DNA from: Clostridium_F caseinilyticum
GTDB taxonomy: Bacteria; Bacillota; Clostridia; Clostridiales; Clostridiaceae
Reading direction: 5' to 3' (one strand)
Length of the DNA: 64,000 nt
Assembly (NCBI RefSeq): GCF_046127645.1
Contig: NZ_CP175919.1
Each line of letters opens with the position of its first letter. The first letter of the stretch is position 1. The notes under the pieces were generated by a model that did not search any database, was not told where the DNA came from, and worked only from the letters and a program-made list of their open reading frames with translations. A program made the position numbers and the translations under genes. This document shows, in pieces, positions 27,353-37,430 of the stretch.

Positions 27353-27508
27353 ATGAATCAAAGTGCTATGGAAAAAATGAAAAAAATAATAGAAGAAAAT
27401 AAAAATAAATCTTCAGAAAATAATTCTAAGTTAAGAGCTCAAAAAAATATCGGAGGAAGCAGGAAAGCTATTAGAAATAAAAAAACTGGAGGATTATTTG
27501 ACAAATAG
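27353..27508 (+). CDS. Small basic protein, 51 residues, unknown function
   Basis: ATG 27353 follows GAGGAGAAT at ideal spacing and reads 51 codons to TAG 27506. The product is charged and Lys/Asn/Glu-rich (starts MNQSAMEKMKKIIEENKNK, ends RNKKTGGLFDK) with a helical first half and a GGSRKAIRNKKTGG tail that could bind nucleic acid. It sits 23 bases before the PfkB-kinase gene and is probably cotranscribed. The good ribosome site supports expression; the function is unknown. Confidence 0.7.
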   Translation: MNQSAMEKMKKIIEENKNKSSENNSKLRAQKNIGGSRKAIRNKKTGGLFDK

Positions 27509-27531
27509 ATAGTATATGGAGGTTACTAGAG

Positions 27532-28485
27532 ATGAGTTGTTATGATAAACCTTATGTTTTAGTTCTTGGAGCATCTGTAGTAGATATTTTTGGTTTTAGT
27601 TGTTGTGATTATAGAGCTTTTAATTCCAATCCAGGTAAAATAAAAATATCCTTTGGTGGTGTATGTAGAAATATAGCAGAAAATTTATCTAAAGTAGGAA
27701 TTAATACTAAACTTATATCTATATTAGGTGAAGATGAAAATGGAAAATGTATGTTAGATCATTCAAGAAAAATAGGATATGACATGGAAGATTCGCTTAT
27801 ATTAAAAAATGGGACAACTCCTACTTATATGGCTATATTAGATGAAAAAGGAGAAATGGTTTCAGGAGTAGCTGATATGAAAAGTATAGATAAAATGGAT
27901 TTTAAATTTATAGATTCCAAAGCAACTATAATAGAAAAATCAGAATATACTGTTCTGGATTCAGATAATGCTACAATATTAGAATACATATTGAAAAAAT
28001 TTAAAGGAAAAACTAAGTTTATATTAGATCCTGTATCTGCAGAAAAAGCTAAAAATATAAAGCATTTAATAAAATATTTCCATACTATTAAACCTAATAT
28101 ACATGAAGCTGAGGTTTTATCAGGGTTTAAAATAGAAAGTATAGAAGATTTAAATAAGGCAGCGGAGTATTTTATATCTTTAGGTATAGAAAATGTATTT
28201 ATAAGTTTAGACGCAGAAGGGATTTATTATAAAAATAAGTTTGAAGAAGGAAAAATAAAAGCTAATAAAGTAAAAGTTAAGAATGTTACAGGAGCTGGAG
28301 ATGCTTTTGTAGCAGGCATAGTATATGGGTATATGGGGAGATTATCTTTAAAAGAAACAGTAAAATTTGCTATAACTATGGCCAATTTAACTATAGCTCA
28401 TGAAAACACTATAAATCCACATTTAAGTTATAATATTGTAGAGAATAATATAAAAAATATTGAATGGATTGAAGAGTGTTTGTAA
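27532..28485 (+). CDS. PfkB-family carbohydrate/nucleoside kinase, pseudouridine-kinase-like
   Basis: This 317-residue ribokinase-fold protein starts YVLVLGASVVDIFGFS. It has FGGVCRNIAENLSKVG (substrate/dimer region, about 43-58), PNIHEAEVLSG, and the GAGDAFVAGI anion-hole/base motif (about 253-262). The opening and the GGVxRNIAENL variant are those of pseudouridine kinases (PsuK/YeiC). The usual neighbouring pseudouridine-5'-phosphate glycosidase gene is absent here, so the substrate is uncertain. GGAGG precedes ATG 27532. A terminator follows at 28560-28606. Confidence 0.82.
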   Translation: MSCYDKPYVLVLGASVVDIFGFSCCDYRAFNSNPGKIKISFGGVCRNIAENLSKVGINTKLISILGEDENGKCMLDHSRKIGYDMEDSLILKNGTTPTYMAILDEKGEMVSGVADMKSIDKMDFKFIDSKATIIEKSEYTVLDSDNATILEYILKKFKGKTKFILDPVSAEKAKNIKHLIKYFHTIKPNIHEAEVLSGFKIESIEDLNKAAEYFISLGIENVFISLDAEGIYYKNKFEEGKIKANKVKVKNVTGAGDAFVAGIVYGYMGRLSLKETVKFAITMANLTIAHENTINPHLSYNIVENNIKNIEWIEECL

Positions 28486-28559
28486 TTAAATTACAAATAT
28501 ATCATTGTGAGTACACAAAATACATAAAATAAGTACTAATACATTTAATTTTAATATTT

Positions 28560-28612
28560 AAAAGCTATGAAATAGGGAACATAGAGTTCTTTATTTCATA
28601 GCTTTTATTATT
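28560..28612 (+). terminator. Terminator after the PfkB kinase gene
   Basis: AAAAGCTATGAAATA (28560-28574) pairs exactly with TATTTCATAGCTTTT (28592-28606), then ATTATTAC. It lies 75 bases after the stop. Confidence 0.8.
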
Positions 28613-29589
28613 ACTTTATAAATATTTTTATTTAATAGTATAATCTAAAAAAATTGTATATGCATATAATAATTCAGCATAAGTTGTGCTCATTATATCT
28701 TTTCTATGACTATAAAAAATCATTACAATAATTATAACTTATTACAAGCTATCTTATTGTAAAATATTAAAAAGATAAAGTATAAAATTATAATCATTAA
28801 AGAAATCAATAATTTCTTTAAAAATATATATAAATATATAAAAATATATAAAAATTGATAATATTGGAAAATATTTAAATACTTTTGAATTATCATATTT
28901 CCTTCAACTCTCTTATACATTATTTTTATATATTAATAGTTTAAATTTAAAAGTACATTGCATATCATATTATGTAATAAAAATAGGAATAAAATTTTAT
29001 TATAAAAAATAGAATAGATAATATTAATAAAATTTTTAATATTAAAATAAATGAATTAAATATTAAAATATATTTATATTATTTATAATATTCTGAATTA
29101 TATAAATATTTATAATTTTTTATATAAAGACAAAATATTTTTTAATATAATTAAATTTATATTAAAGTAAAACTAATTATTTAATTGAATTTTAAGTAAT
29201 TGAATAATTATAGTTTAAAATTTACAGATTATAAATATTTAGGATCAAATATAAGGAAGACTTTATTAGAAATTAAGAATTCGGTAGAAAGTTTTTGTAA
29301 ATTTCAATGTTTAAGGATATAAGATAAAATAATAATACAATTAATGCTTTAAGAAACAAAGTAGAAAGTATTGCATAATTTATAAATATAAAATGTGGAG
29401 ATGAAGGAGTTGTAAGAGCTTTTATTAATTAGAATGTATAGAAATATTTGTGTATGAAAGTACTATGATATAGTGTTATAAAGCATAATTAAATTCAAAA
29501 TATAGAAAGTGAGTATAGAGTAAAAATGAAAGAAGGATAGGCATTTTTAGGAAAAAGAAGTTTGAAATATTTAAAATTGAAAATAATTG
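28613..29589. other. Long AT-rich gap, possibly decayed coding remnant
   Basis: There is no intact gene in almost 1 kb. A 62-codon minus-strand ORF (28732-28920) is nearly all AT-rich hydrophobic codons and is not convincing. Around 29255-29420, short readable peptides such as KTLLEIKNSVESF and INALRNKVESIA are broken by stops and frameshifts, suggesting a degraded gene. I cannot name the ancestor. Confidence 0.35.
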
Positions 29590-29630
29590 GGCTACATTTG
29601 AATATTATCAACAAATGTAGCCTTTTATTT
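29590..29630. terminator. Terminator hairpin downstream of the 142-residue protein gene
   Basis: GGCTACATTTG (29590-29600) pairs with CAAATGTAGCC (29612-29622), followed on the plus strand by TTTTATTTT. The minus-strand gene stops at 29625, adjacent to it. The plus-strand T run hints that the decayed region upstream was once transcribed rightward. Confidence 0.7.
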
Positions 29631-30053
29631 TGATTTTTTGGATATGCATATCAGAGTATCTATTTTATATTTCAAAGCATTATATATATCCTCACATTGT
29701 TCGTTTATTTCATAAATTAATTTAAGAGTATCCTTGATTTTAGAGTCTTTAGGTTTTAAATATACAGCGTTAGATAGAATACTGGCAGAACTAGATAAAT
29801 TTAGAGAAGTTGTACTAAGACTTGTTAGGGTATACATTAAAGGATAAACATCATTGTTAAAGTAAAATAATCCTTCTGGATTTAGATTAAGTTTAATTAG
29901 TTCATCTCTTAAACTGTTTATATTTTTGAGCCTGTTTAAAGTTCGTTCTAAACATTCATCAGATAGTTCTGCTAAATTATCTATATTATCTATGCTTTCT
30001 AAATTAATGTATTCTTTGTTATTTTGATTATTTTTAGTCATTAAATTATCCAT
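29625..30053 (-). CDS. Hypothetical helical protein, 142 residues
   Basis: I do not recognise it. It is acidic at the N-terminus (NKEYINLESIDNIDNLAELSDE), then largely helical with a Thr/Ser-rich stretch (LTSLSTTSLNLSSSASIL) and a Cys in EQCEDIYNALKYKI. No signal or membrane segment is seen. Two starts are possible (ATG 30053, or ATG 30041 giving MTKNN), and neither has a good ribosome site. It is divergent from the broken chemoreceptor, with a 254-base shared upstream region. Confidence 0.55.
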   Translation of the reverse strand: MDNLMTKNNQNNKEYINLESIDNIDNLAELSDECLERTLNRLKNINSLRDELIKLNLNPEGLFYFNNDVYPLMYTLTSLSTTSLNLSSSASILSNAVYLKPKDSKIKDTLKLIYEINEQCEDIYNALKYKIDTLICISKKSK

Positions 30054-30236
30054 TCTAAAATTGATATTTATATATAATTATTATGAAAAAGAAGAAAATA
30101 TTAATAAAATTAATATTATGTTATTTTTAAAATAAATAGCATGATAATAATTATTAATTATTATATTTTTAATAATATGAATATAAATAATATTCTTAAA
30201 AAAGAACTTAATTTTATGAATAATTACATTATTTTA

Positions 30237-30263
30237 TAAAAAAAACAAAAATATATACGATAA
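30237..30263 (+). promoter_or_regulatory. Sigma-28 promoter of the broken chemoreceptor gene
   Basis: TAAA (30237-30240), exactly 15 bases, then TACGATAA (30256-30263). This is the best match in the window to the flagellar sigma consensus TAAA-N15-GCCGATAA, 45 bases before the start. Confidence 0.7.
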
Positions 30264-30307
30264 TGATATATAGATTTAAATAGATTTTTATAAAGGAGGA
30301 AGAATTT

Positions 30308-32076
30308 TTGAATAAAAAAATAAGTACTAAGATAGCAGTTATGGCTATATTAATATCTACTATAACAGCAATTTGCATAGGAGGTTTTTCAATTTATCAA
30401 TTATTTAGTACAAAATCCAAAGTAATTGAAAACCAAAGAAAAACAATGTTAGAGTCATATGATTTAAGTATTAAAAATCAGGTAGAAACATCAATTAGTG
30501 TTTTAGAGGAGATTAATAAAAGATATGAAAAAGGGGAGTTAAAATTAGAAGAAGCTAAAAGACTGGGAGCAAATTTATTAAGAGATATGAGATATGGAAA
30601 AGAGGGTTATTTTTGGGCTGATACTTTAGAAGGAGTAAATATAGTATTGTTAGGAAAGGATATAGAGGGTAAAAGTAGATTAGAAATGCAAGATTCTAAA
30701 GGTAAATACTTAATAAAAGAAATAATAGAAAATGGGAAAAAAGAAGAGGGTGGATTTACAGATTATTACTTTCCTAAAGAAGGAGGAAGTGAGTCTTTAC
30801 CAAAAAGATCCTACAGTAAATTATTTAAACCCTTTAATTGGGTAATAGGTACAGGTAATTATATAGACACTATAGATACTTTTATTTTATCTCAGCAAAA
30901 GGAACTAGAAAAACAAATTTATAATAAAATTATTTTGCTTTCAATAATAATTGTATTGATGTTGTTATTATCTATTATTACAGGTATAATCTTAGGTAAA
31001 AAAATTTCTTCTCCTATACTTCATATAACAAAATTAGTAGAAAAAACTGTGAATTTTGATTTGGTTTATGATGAGAGTTTTAATAATATATTGAAATTTC
31101 AAGATGAAACAGGAATCATAGGACAAGCTGTAGTGGATTTGAGAAAACAGTTAAGGCATATATTTGAAAGTATAAAACATAACTCTAATTTATTGATTTC
31201 AAATTCTAAAGCTTTATCTCAATCTTCAGAAACTACAGCTGATTCTATAGAAGCTGTAGGAAAAACTTTAGAAGAATTAGCAAAAGGGTCTGTAGATCAA
31301 GCTAAAAATTCACAAATTATAGTTGAAAGTTTATCTGATTTTTCAGAAGAACTTAATGAAGTTGTTGATAAAGCTGATAATGTAAAAGACTTTTCCAAAG
31401 AAACAGAAAAGGAAAATATTAAAGGAAGATACAGCATAGATATTTTAAATAAAAAATTTGCAGAAAATAAAAATGCATTGTCCATAGTAGGACAAAGTGT
31501 AAATGAATTATGGACTAAGTCTAATTCTATAGGTGAGATAGTAGATAAAATTCAAAATATAGCAGAGCAGACTAATTTATTAGCTCTAAATGCTGCTATA
31601 GAAGCAGCACGTGCAGGAGATGCAGGACTGTGGTGGCAGAAGAAGTAAGAAGACTATCAGAACAAGTAGAAGAATCTACAAGAGAAATATCTCAAGAAAT
31701 ACAAGAAATACAGAAAAAAATAGATGATTCTAAAAATAGTGTAAATGAAAGTGAAAATATAATTTTAGAAGTGAACAATGCAGTAGAAGATACTAAACAA
31801 GTATTTAATACTATAGAATATAGTGCAAAAAATACTATAGATCAAATTACGCAACTATATGATAATATAACAAAAGTATCTAAAGATAAAGATGATATAT
31901 TAGAATCAATCCATTCTATATCAGCTATATCAGAAGAATCTGCAGCAGGATTAGAAGAAGTTTCAGCATCTACTCAAGAACAAACTCAAATAGCAGATAG
32001 CACTATGAAAGCAGCAGATACCCTAAAGGAAGTTGTATTAAGTTTAAATGAGATAATTAATAAAGTTCAACTTTAA
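30308..32076 (+). pseudogene. Methyl-accepting chemotaxis protein broken by a 10-base deletion
   Basis: The reading frame starts at TTG 30308 (GGAGGA 30295-30300). It encodes TM1, an extracellular single Cache_2-type domain (GYFWADTLEG, GNYID), TM2, HAMP and the first half of the signalling domain. It stops at 31648 after AARAGDAG. The rest of the signalling domain (VAEEVRRLSEQ to the C-terminus) continues in another frame to 32076. Comparison with the intact receptors shows that the expected codons for Lys-Gly-Phe and one more base (10 bases) are missing after 31628, within the most conserved hairpin tip. The product would lack a working kinase-control tip. Confidence 0.85.
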
Positions 32077-32217
32077 ATTATTATAATAGATATTTAAATG
32101 ATAGATATAATATAATTAGTTTTTTAATATTAAAATTAATTTTATCAAATATAGGAATATTAAAATTAATATAATAATCTTTGTATAAAATTATAAAGAT
32201 TATTAACTATAAATTAT

Positions 32218-32266
32218 AAAACACTAGGGTAGGTTAAAATTTTGAATTACCCTAGTGTTTTATTAT
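32218..32266 (+). terminator. Terminator after the broken chemoreceptor
   Basis: AAAACACTAGGGTA (32218-32231) pairs exactly with TACCCTAGTGTTTT (32248-32261). Confidence 0.85.
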
Positions 32267-32376
32267 ATATTTAAAAGCATGAGAATATTATTTATAAAGC
32301 ATTGCCTTTAATAGAATAATATCTTGAAATAATTATAATTTTAAATTTTATTTATATTAAAATAATTAATAAACTG

Positions 32377-32404
32377 TAAAGATTTATAAAAAAAATATCG
32401 AATA
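32377..32404 (+). promoter_or_regulatory. Sigma-28-like promoter of the third intact chemoreceptor gene
   Basis: TAAA (32377-32380), 16 bases, then ATCGAATA (32397-32404), 41 bases before the start. The -10 deviates from CGATAA, so it is a weaker match than that before the neighbouring broken receptor. Confidence 0.4.
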
Positions 32405-32444
32405 ATAAAAGGTAATTTAGTAATTTTATAAGGAGGAATAATAT

Positions 32445-34448
32445 ATGAAATTTAAAACTATGAGAGGGAAGATGCTTACATATTTTTTATCTCTTTTTTT
32501 AGTGATTTGTATTGCCATATCATTTATGTCATACTTTATGTCTAAAAAAATGATAGAGAAAAAAGCTTCAAATCTTATGTTAGAGGTAAGTAAACAAGCT
32601 GCTCAAAATATAGAAGCACGCCTTAAAGGAACTACTGACTCAATGGAATCTTTAGCTAATATTCCAACAATAAGGGATGAAAAATTAGGTTGGGATAAAA
32701 AGAAAATTGTATTGGATGAAGAAATAAAATTACATGGACATATAAAAATGGGTATAGTCAGTAAAGATGGTCAGTCAGTTCAAACTGACGGAAGTAAAGT
32801 AAATATAAAAGATAGAGATTATTTTAAAAAAGCAATGGAAGGGAAAAGTGCTATATCTGAACCTACAGTAAGTAAAGTTGATGGTAAAGTGGTTATAGTC
32901 TATATATCTCCAATTAAAAATGGTAATGATATTGTCGGTGCACTTACAGCTGTAAGAGATGGAAATGATATAAGTAGTATTTCTAATAGTATAAAATTAG
33001 GAGAATCTGGAGGAGCATATTTAATAGATTCTAAAGGAACAGTAATAGCTCATAAAAATAAGGAGTCTGTTATTAAAGGGGAAAACAGCATAAGGGATGC
33101 TGAAAAAAATGATGAATTAAAGGAAATAGCTTCTATAGAAAAATCCATGATTGAAGGAAAAGAAGGTGCTGGTGAATATAAGTATAAAGGTGATGAAAAA
33201 TATATAAGTTATAGTCCGATGAAAAGTACTGGCTGGTCTTTAGCTATATATGCACCTAAAAATGAAATTTTAAAGGAAGTATCAGAAATTACAAGAAACA
33301 TAATTATAGTATCTATTTTAGGAATAGGTACAGCTTTAGTTTGTATATGGTTTATTTCTACACAAATATCTCGTAAATTAATATCTATGAGAGATAGTTT
33401 AAACATAGTGGCAACAGGAGATTTAACTACTAACGTGGATTCCAATATAGAGAAGGAAAAGGATGAAATAGGACATATGGCAAAGGCTCTATCTAAAACT
33501 GTACTTTCTATAGGTAGTATGATAAATAGCTTAAAAAACAATTCCTTTAATATAGATGATAAAGCAAATAATTTAGCCGCTATATCAGAAGAATTTACAA
33601 CTACCACAGAGAATGTATCTACAGCTATACAAGAAGTAGCTACTGGAGCAACCAATCAAGCCCAAGCTTTAACAGAAATAGTATCTATGCTCAATGATTT
33701 TAGCCATAGAATAAATTCTACAGTAAATAATATAGAAGAAATAGATGGAATGTCTAAAGAAATAGATGAAAAGGCAAATGATAGTAATAAAGATATGAAG
33801 GAGCTTTTAAATTCTATAGAAAATTTAACTAAGGTATTTGAAAGTTTTGAAACTAAAATATGGACTATGGAATCTAATGTGCAAAAAATCAATGAGATAA
33901 CTAATCTTATAAATAATATAGCAGAACAAACTAATTTATTAGCTTTAAATGCTGCTATAGAAGCAGCTCGTGCTGGTGAATCAGGTAAAGGATTTGCAGT
34001 AGTAGCAGAAGAAATAAGAAAGCTTGCAGAGATGAGTAGAAAGTCTTCAGAAGATATATATAATATAATAAATGGGGTTTTAGAAGATACTAAGGATATG
34101 GTTAAAAGCTCAAAGGAAGTAAATGAAAAACTAAATGGCCAAAAAACTACCGCGGATGAAGCTGTTAATTCATTTATGGAAATATCAAAATCTGTTACAA
34201 ATATGATACCTAAAATAAGAAATATAAATGAGTCAGCTACTGTTATAGAAAAAAATAAAAATGAGATTTTGAATAAATCTGAAACTATAGCGTCTATATC
34301 TGAGGAAATATCTGCTTCAGCAGAAGAAATATCTGCATCCTCAGAGGAAATGAGTGCATCTTCAGAAGAAGTAGCTAATACAGCTCAAAGCTTAAATGGA
34401 ATGACAAAAGATATGTTAAATGAAATGAATAAATTTAAAACAGAATAG
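32445..34448 (+). CDS. Methyl-accepting chemotaxis protein, dCache type
   Basis: This 667-residue chemoreceptor has TM1 about 13-32, a double-Cache sensor about 37-280 (DRDYFKKAMEGK, SKVDGKVVIVYISPI, GGAYLIDSKGTVIAH), TM2 about 285-307, HAMP about 308-362, and a signalling domain with the EQTNLLALNAAIEAARAGE tip near 495. Unlike the pair at 2.4-6.7 kb, the sensor lacks the Tyr-x4-Arg-x-Trp-Tyr amino-acid signature (RDYF in its place), so the ligand is unknown. The end is rich in SASAEEISASSEE repeats typical of methylation helices. AAGGAGGAA precedes ATG 32445. Confidence 0.92.
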   Translation: MKFKTMRGKMLTYFLSLFLVICIAISFMSYFMSKKMIEKKASNLMLEVSKQAAQNIEARLKGTTDSMESLANIPTIRDEKLGWDKKKIVLDEEIKLHGHIKMGIVSKDGQSVQTDGSKVNIKDRDYFKKAMEGKSAISEPTVSKVDGKVVIVYISPIKNGNDIVGALTAVRDGNDISSISNSIKLGESGGAYLIDSKGTVIAHKNKESVIKGENSIRDAEKNDELKEIASIEKSMIEGKEGAGEYKYKGDEKYISYSPMKSTGWSLAIYAPKNEILKEVSEITRNIIIVSILGIGTALVCIWFISTQISRKLISMRDSLNIVATGDLTTNVDSNIEKEKDEIGHMAKALSKTVLSIGSMINSLKNNSFNIDDKANNLAAISEEFTTTTENVSTAIQEVATGATNQAQALTEIVSMLNDFSHRINSTVNNIEEIDGMSKEIDEKANDSNKDMKELLNSIENLTKVFESFETKIWTMESNVQKINEITNLINNIAEQTNLLALNAAIEAARAGESGKGFAVVAEEIRKLAEMSRKSSEDIYNIINGVLEDTKDMVKSSKEVNEKLNGQKTTADEAVNSFMEISKSVTNMIPKIRNINESATVIEKNKNEILNKSETIASISEEISASAEEISASSEEMSASSEEVANTAQSLNGMTKDMLNEMNKFKTE

Positions 34449-34479
34449 TTAAAATATTATAATATAAATGAACAGTAAA

Positions 34480-34521
34480 ATAAGTAGGTAGAGTTGTATA
34501 GAAACAAATCTACCTACTTAT
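34480..34521. terminator. Bidirectional terminator
   Basis: ATAAGTAGGTAGA (34480-34492) pairs exactly with TCTACCTACTTAT (34509-34521), between the convergent chemoreceptor and ABC-F genes. Confidence 0.8.
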
Positions 34522-34569
34522 ATCATTATTTATTAGAATATAATTTTATAAATATTTAGAAATTAAATT

Positions 34570-36150
34570 TTATTTGCTTTCTAAATATTCATCATAAGTA
34601 ACCTTTTTATCAACAAATTTTGTTGGAGATACTTCTATGATTCTATTGGCTATAGTTTGTATAAATTGATGATCATGAGAAGTAAATAATATGTTACTCT
34701 TATAGTCCATTAAACCGTTATTTAGTGCAGTTATAGATTCTAGGTCTAAGTGGTTAGTTGGTTGATCTAATATAATTACATTAGCATTATTTAGCATCAT
34801 TCTTGATAGCATACATCTAACCTTTTCTCCACCAGATAGAACTTTAACCTCTTTTAAGGCCTCTTCACCAGAGAATAGCATTCTTCCTAGGAATCCACGT
34901 AAATAGCTTTCAGATTTTTCTTCTGAGTATTGTCTTAACCAATCTACTAGATTTAAATCTACATCATTAAAATATTTGGAGTTATCCTTTGGAAAATAGG
35001 CTGTTGTTATAGTTATACCCCATTTGTAACTACCAATATCTGCTTCTAATTCACCAGATATTATTTTAAATAAAGTAGTTATAGATAGTTCATCTCCTAC
35101 AAAGGCTATTTTATCATCTTTACCTATTATAAAGCTTATATTATCCAATACTTTTGTTCCGTCTATAGTTTTAGTTAAACCCTCTACTCTTAATATATCA
35201 TTACCAACTTCTCTTTCGGGCTTAAAGGCTATGTAAGGATATTTTCTACTAGAAGGTTGTATGTTATCTAAATCGATTTTATCTAATAATTTTTTACGTG
35301 AAGTGGCTTGCTTAGATTTAGATGCATTAGCACTAAAACGAGCAATGAATTCCTGCAGCTCTTTTATTTTTTCTTCTTTTTTCTTGTTTTGATCTTTAGC
35401 CATTTGAAGCGCTAATTGGCTAGATTCATACCAAAAATCATAGTTCCCTACATATAGTTTGATTTTACCAAAGTCAACATCTGCCATGTGAGTACATACT
35501 TTATTTAAGAAATGTCTATCATGGGATACTACAATAACTGTTCCTTCAAAATTTATTAAGAATTCTTCAAGCCAGTTCACAGATTTTATATCTAAGTGGT
35601 TAGTAGGTTCATCTAGTATAAGAACTCCAGGATTACCGAATAATGCTTGAGCCAGTAGTACTTTTACCTTTTCGCTACCGGATAAATCCTTCATATTTTT
35701 TTCGTGAAGTTCTGTGCTTATTCCTAAGCCTTGAAGTAAGGATGAAGCTTCTGCTTCCGCTTCCCAACCGTTTAAATCTGCAAATTCTCCCTCTAGTTCA
35801 GAGGCTTTTATTCCATCTTCATCTGTAAAAGGAGTTTTAGCGTATATAGCATCTTTTTCTTTCATTATTTGATAAAGTCTTTCATTTCCCATTATAACTG
35901 TTTCTAAAACAGGAAATTCATCATATTTAAAGTGATCTTGTTTTAAAATAGACATTCTAACTCCTGGCTGTATAGATACATCTCCAGTATTAGCCTCTAT
36001 TTCTCCAGATAAAATTTTTAAAAAGGTACTTTTTCCGGCACCATTAGCACCTATAACACCATAACAGTTACCTGGTGTGAATTTAAGGTTTACATCTTCA
36101 AAAAGTTTTTTATCCCCATATCTTAAACTTAAATTTGTTACTGTAATCAA
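34570..36150 (-). CDS. ABC-F family ATPase (YkpA/YbiT type)
   Basis: This 526-residue soluble protein has two ABC domains joined by a charged linker (about 230-310) and no membrane segments. The first domain is canonical: Walker A GANGAGKST (34-42), signature LSGSE, Walker B LILDEPTNHLD. The second is degenerate: GDELSITT replaces a normal P-loop, so the Lys is lost, and LDQPTNHLD has Gln at the catalytic Glu. ABC-F proteins act on the ribosomal E site; this subgroup's role is not settled. The start is TTG 36150, matching the MITVTNLSLRYG family start, with AAAGGATGG upstream. Confidence 0.88.
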   Translation of the reverse strand: MITVTNLSLRYGDKKLFEDVNLKFTPGNCYGVIGANGAGKSTFLKILSGEIEANTGDVSIQPGVRMSILKQDHFKYDEFPVLETVIMGNERLYQIMKEKDAIYAKTPFTDEDGIKASELEGEFADLNGWEAEAEASSLLQGLGISTELHEKNMKDLSGSEKVKVLLAQALFGNPGVLILDEPTNHLDIKSVNWLEEFLINFEGTVIVVSHDRHFLNKVCTHMADVDFGKIKLYVGNYDFWYESSQLALQMAKDQNKKKEEKIKELQEFIARFSANASKSKQATSRKKLLDKIDLDNIQPSSRKYPYIAFKPEREVGNDILRVEGLTKTIDGTKVLDNISFIIGKDDKIAFVGDELSITTLFKIISGELEADIGSYKWGITITTAYFPKDNSKYFNDVDLNLVDWLRQYSEEKSESYLRGFLGRMLFSGEEALKEVKVLSGGEKVRCMLSRMMLNNANVIILDQPTNHLDLESITALNNGLMDYKSNILFTSHDHQFIQTIANRIIEVSPTKFVDKKVTYDEYLESK

Positions 36151-36335
36151 GTCTATACCATCCTTTACTAAAATTTGTGTTCTCGCGACATTATACCATA
36201 AAATTAGCCATTTAAAAAGAAGGTATTTGTTAATCTTTCAAACTTTTCAAATTAATAAATTATTTTAAATAAAATTAATTTTTAAAGTAGCATTTTATAA
36301 AAATAAGCAGAGTCTTAATTACTTTAATTTTAATA

Positions 36336-36344
36336 TGGTATAAT
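36336..36344 (+). promoter_or_regulatory. Extended -10 element before the YbaK-like gene
   Basis: TGGTATAAT lies 138 bases before the start at 36483. No good -35 is seen, as is usual for extended -10 promoters. The rest of the 36151-36482 gap shows no ORF or hairpin. Confidence 0.5.
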
Positions 36345-36482
36345 ATACATAAAAATTAATATAAAAATTTAATAATCATCAATCTTTAACTCCTAAAAAT
36401 AAGTTTTAAAAGAAAATATAATAATATTACAAAGGCATCATAAGTATCACTTAAAGTAAACATATTAAAGAAGGTGAAGTTT

Positions 36483-36941
36483 ATGAGTTTAGAACAGGTA
36501 AAAAAACAATTTAAAGATAAAAATTTAAATCTTAAAATCTTAGAATTTGATAAAAGTACAGCTACAGTAGAATTAGCAGCAAAGACTGTAGGTGTAGAAC
36601 CAGGACAAATAGCAAAAACATTAGCTTTTCATGTTAAAGGAGAAGACATACTTATAGTAGCTAAAGGAGATGCTAGAGTAGATAATAAAAAATTTAAAAC
36701 TTATTTTAATGGAAAAGGAAAAATGATGACTCCAGAGATGGTACTTAAAGTGACAGGTCATTCTATTGGAGGTGTATGCCCTTTTGGGCTTAAAACCTCA
36801 ATAAATATATATTTAGATGAATCATTAAAAAAATTTGAAAAAGTTTATCCAGCAGCAGGAAATTCAAACACAGCAGTGGAAATAACTCTAAATGAATTAG
36901 AAAGAATAACTAATGGAGTATGGATTGATGTGTGTAAATAG
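36483..36941 (+). CDS. YbaK/EbsC-family aminoacyl-tRNA deacylase
   Basis: This 152-residue protein of the YbaK/ProX editing fold shows QIAKTLAFHV with the conserved Lys (about 44), then KGDARVDNKKFK, a HSIGGVCPFGL loop and AAGNSNTAVEITLNEL at the end. Family members hydrolyse mischarged tRNAs such as Cys- or Ala-tRNA(Pro) in trans; which one this edits is not clear. An in-frame GTG at 36474 is part of the AGAAGGTG ribosome site, so ATG 36483 is chosen. It is monocistronic. Confidence 0.85.
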   Translation: MSLEQVKKQFKDKNLNLKILEFDKSTATVELAAKTVGVEPGQIAKTLAFHVKGEDILIVAKGDARVDNKKFKTYFNGKGKMMTPEMVLKVTGHSIGGVCPFGLKTSINIYLDESLKKFEKVYPAAGNSNTAVEITLNELERITNGVWIDVCK

Positions 36942-37430
36942 TTTCAAACATTAAAAAATATAGTACCCTATATAAATATAAGACAGAAAGTTTTTTAGTA
37001 TAAACTGTTTGGTATATATTGCTAGTCTAATAGTGATATATACTTTTATTTTTTATAAGGAATTTAAAGATACATAAGTAAATTATTATTATATATATAA
37101 TTAAATAACTATTTTATTATTATAATGGATTGTAGTAATATTATAATTGAGAAATTATGGAGGATACATAGGCTTTATAAAGATAATTTTAGTTAGAATA
37201 AAATTCATAATAGTTATAATACAAGTTTCAAAAGTTAAAGTAAGGCCAGGTATTCTTAATAAATTAAGAAGTTGAATAAAATGAATAGTGCAAAATAGAA
37301 AGGTAGGTGAAATGTTGCTTTAATACTTAGTTAATTTATTCTTATTTTGATGTTAATAAAAAATTTGTTTAAGATTAATTTTTTTATTAAAATAATTATA
37401 AAAAGCTAGGTTAAAGTCAACTAATGAAAA
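36942..37430. other. Intergenic region, nothing recognised
   Basis: This 489-base AT-rich spacer has no supported ORF, terminator or clear promoter. The gene after it also lacks a good ribosome site. Confidence 0.4.

Noticed and set aside
28732..28920. 62-codon minus-strand ORF in an intergenic gap
   Set aside because: Composed almost wholly of Ile, Leu, Phe, Tyr and Lys codons expected from random AT-rich DNA, and lacks a good ribosome site.
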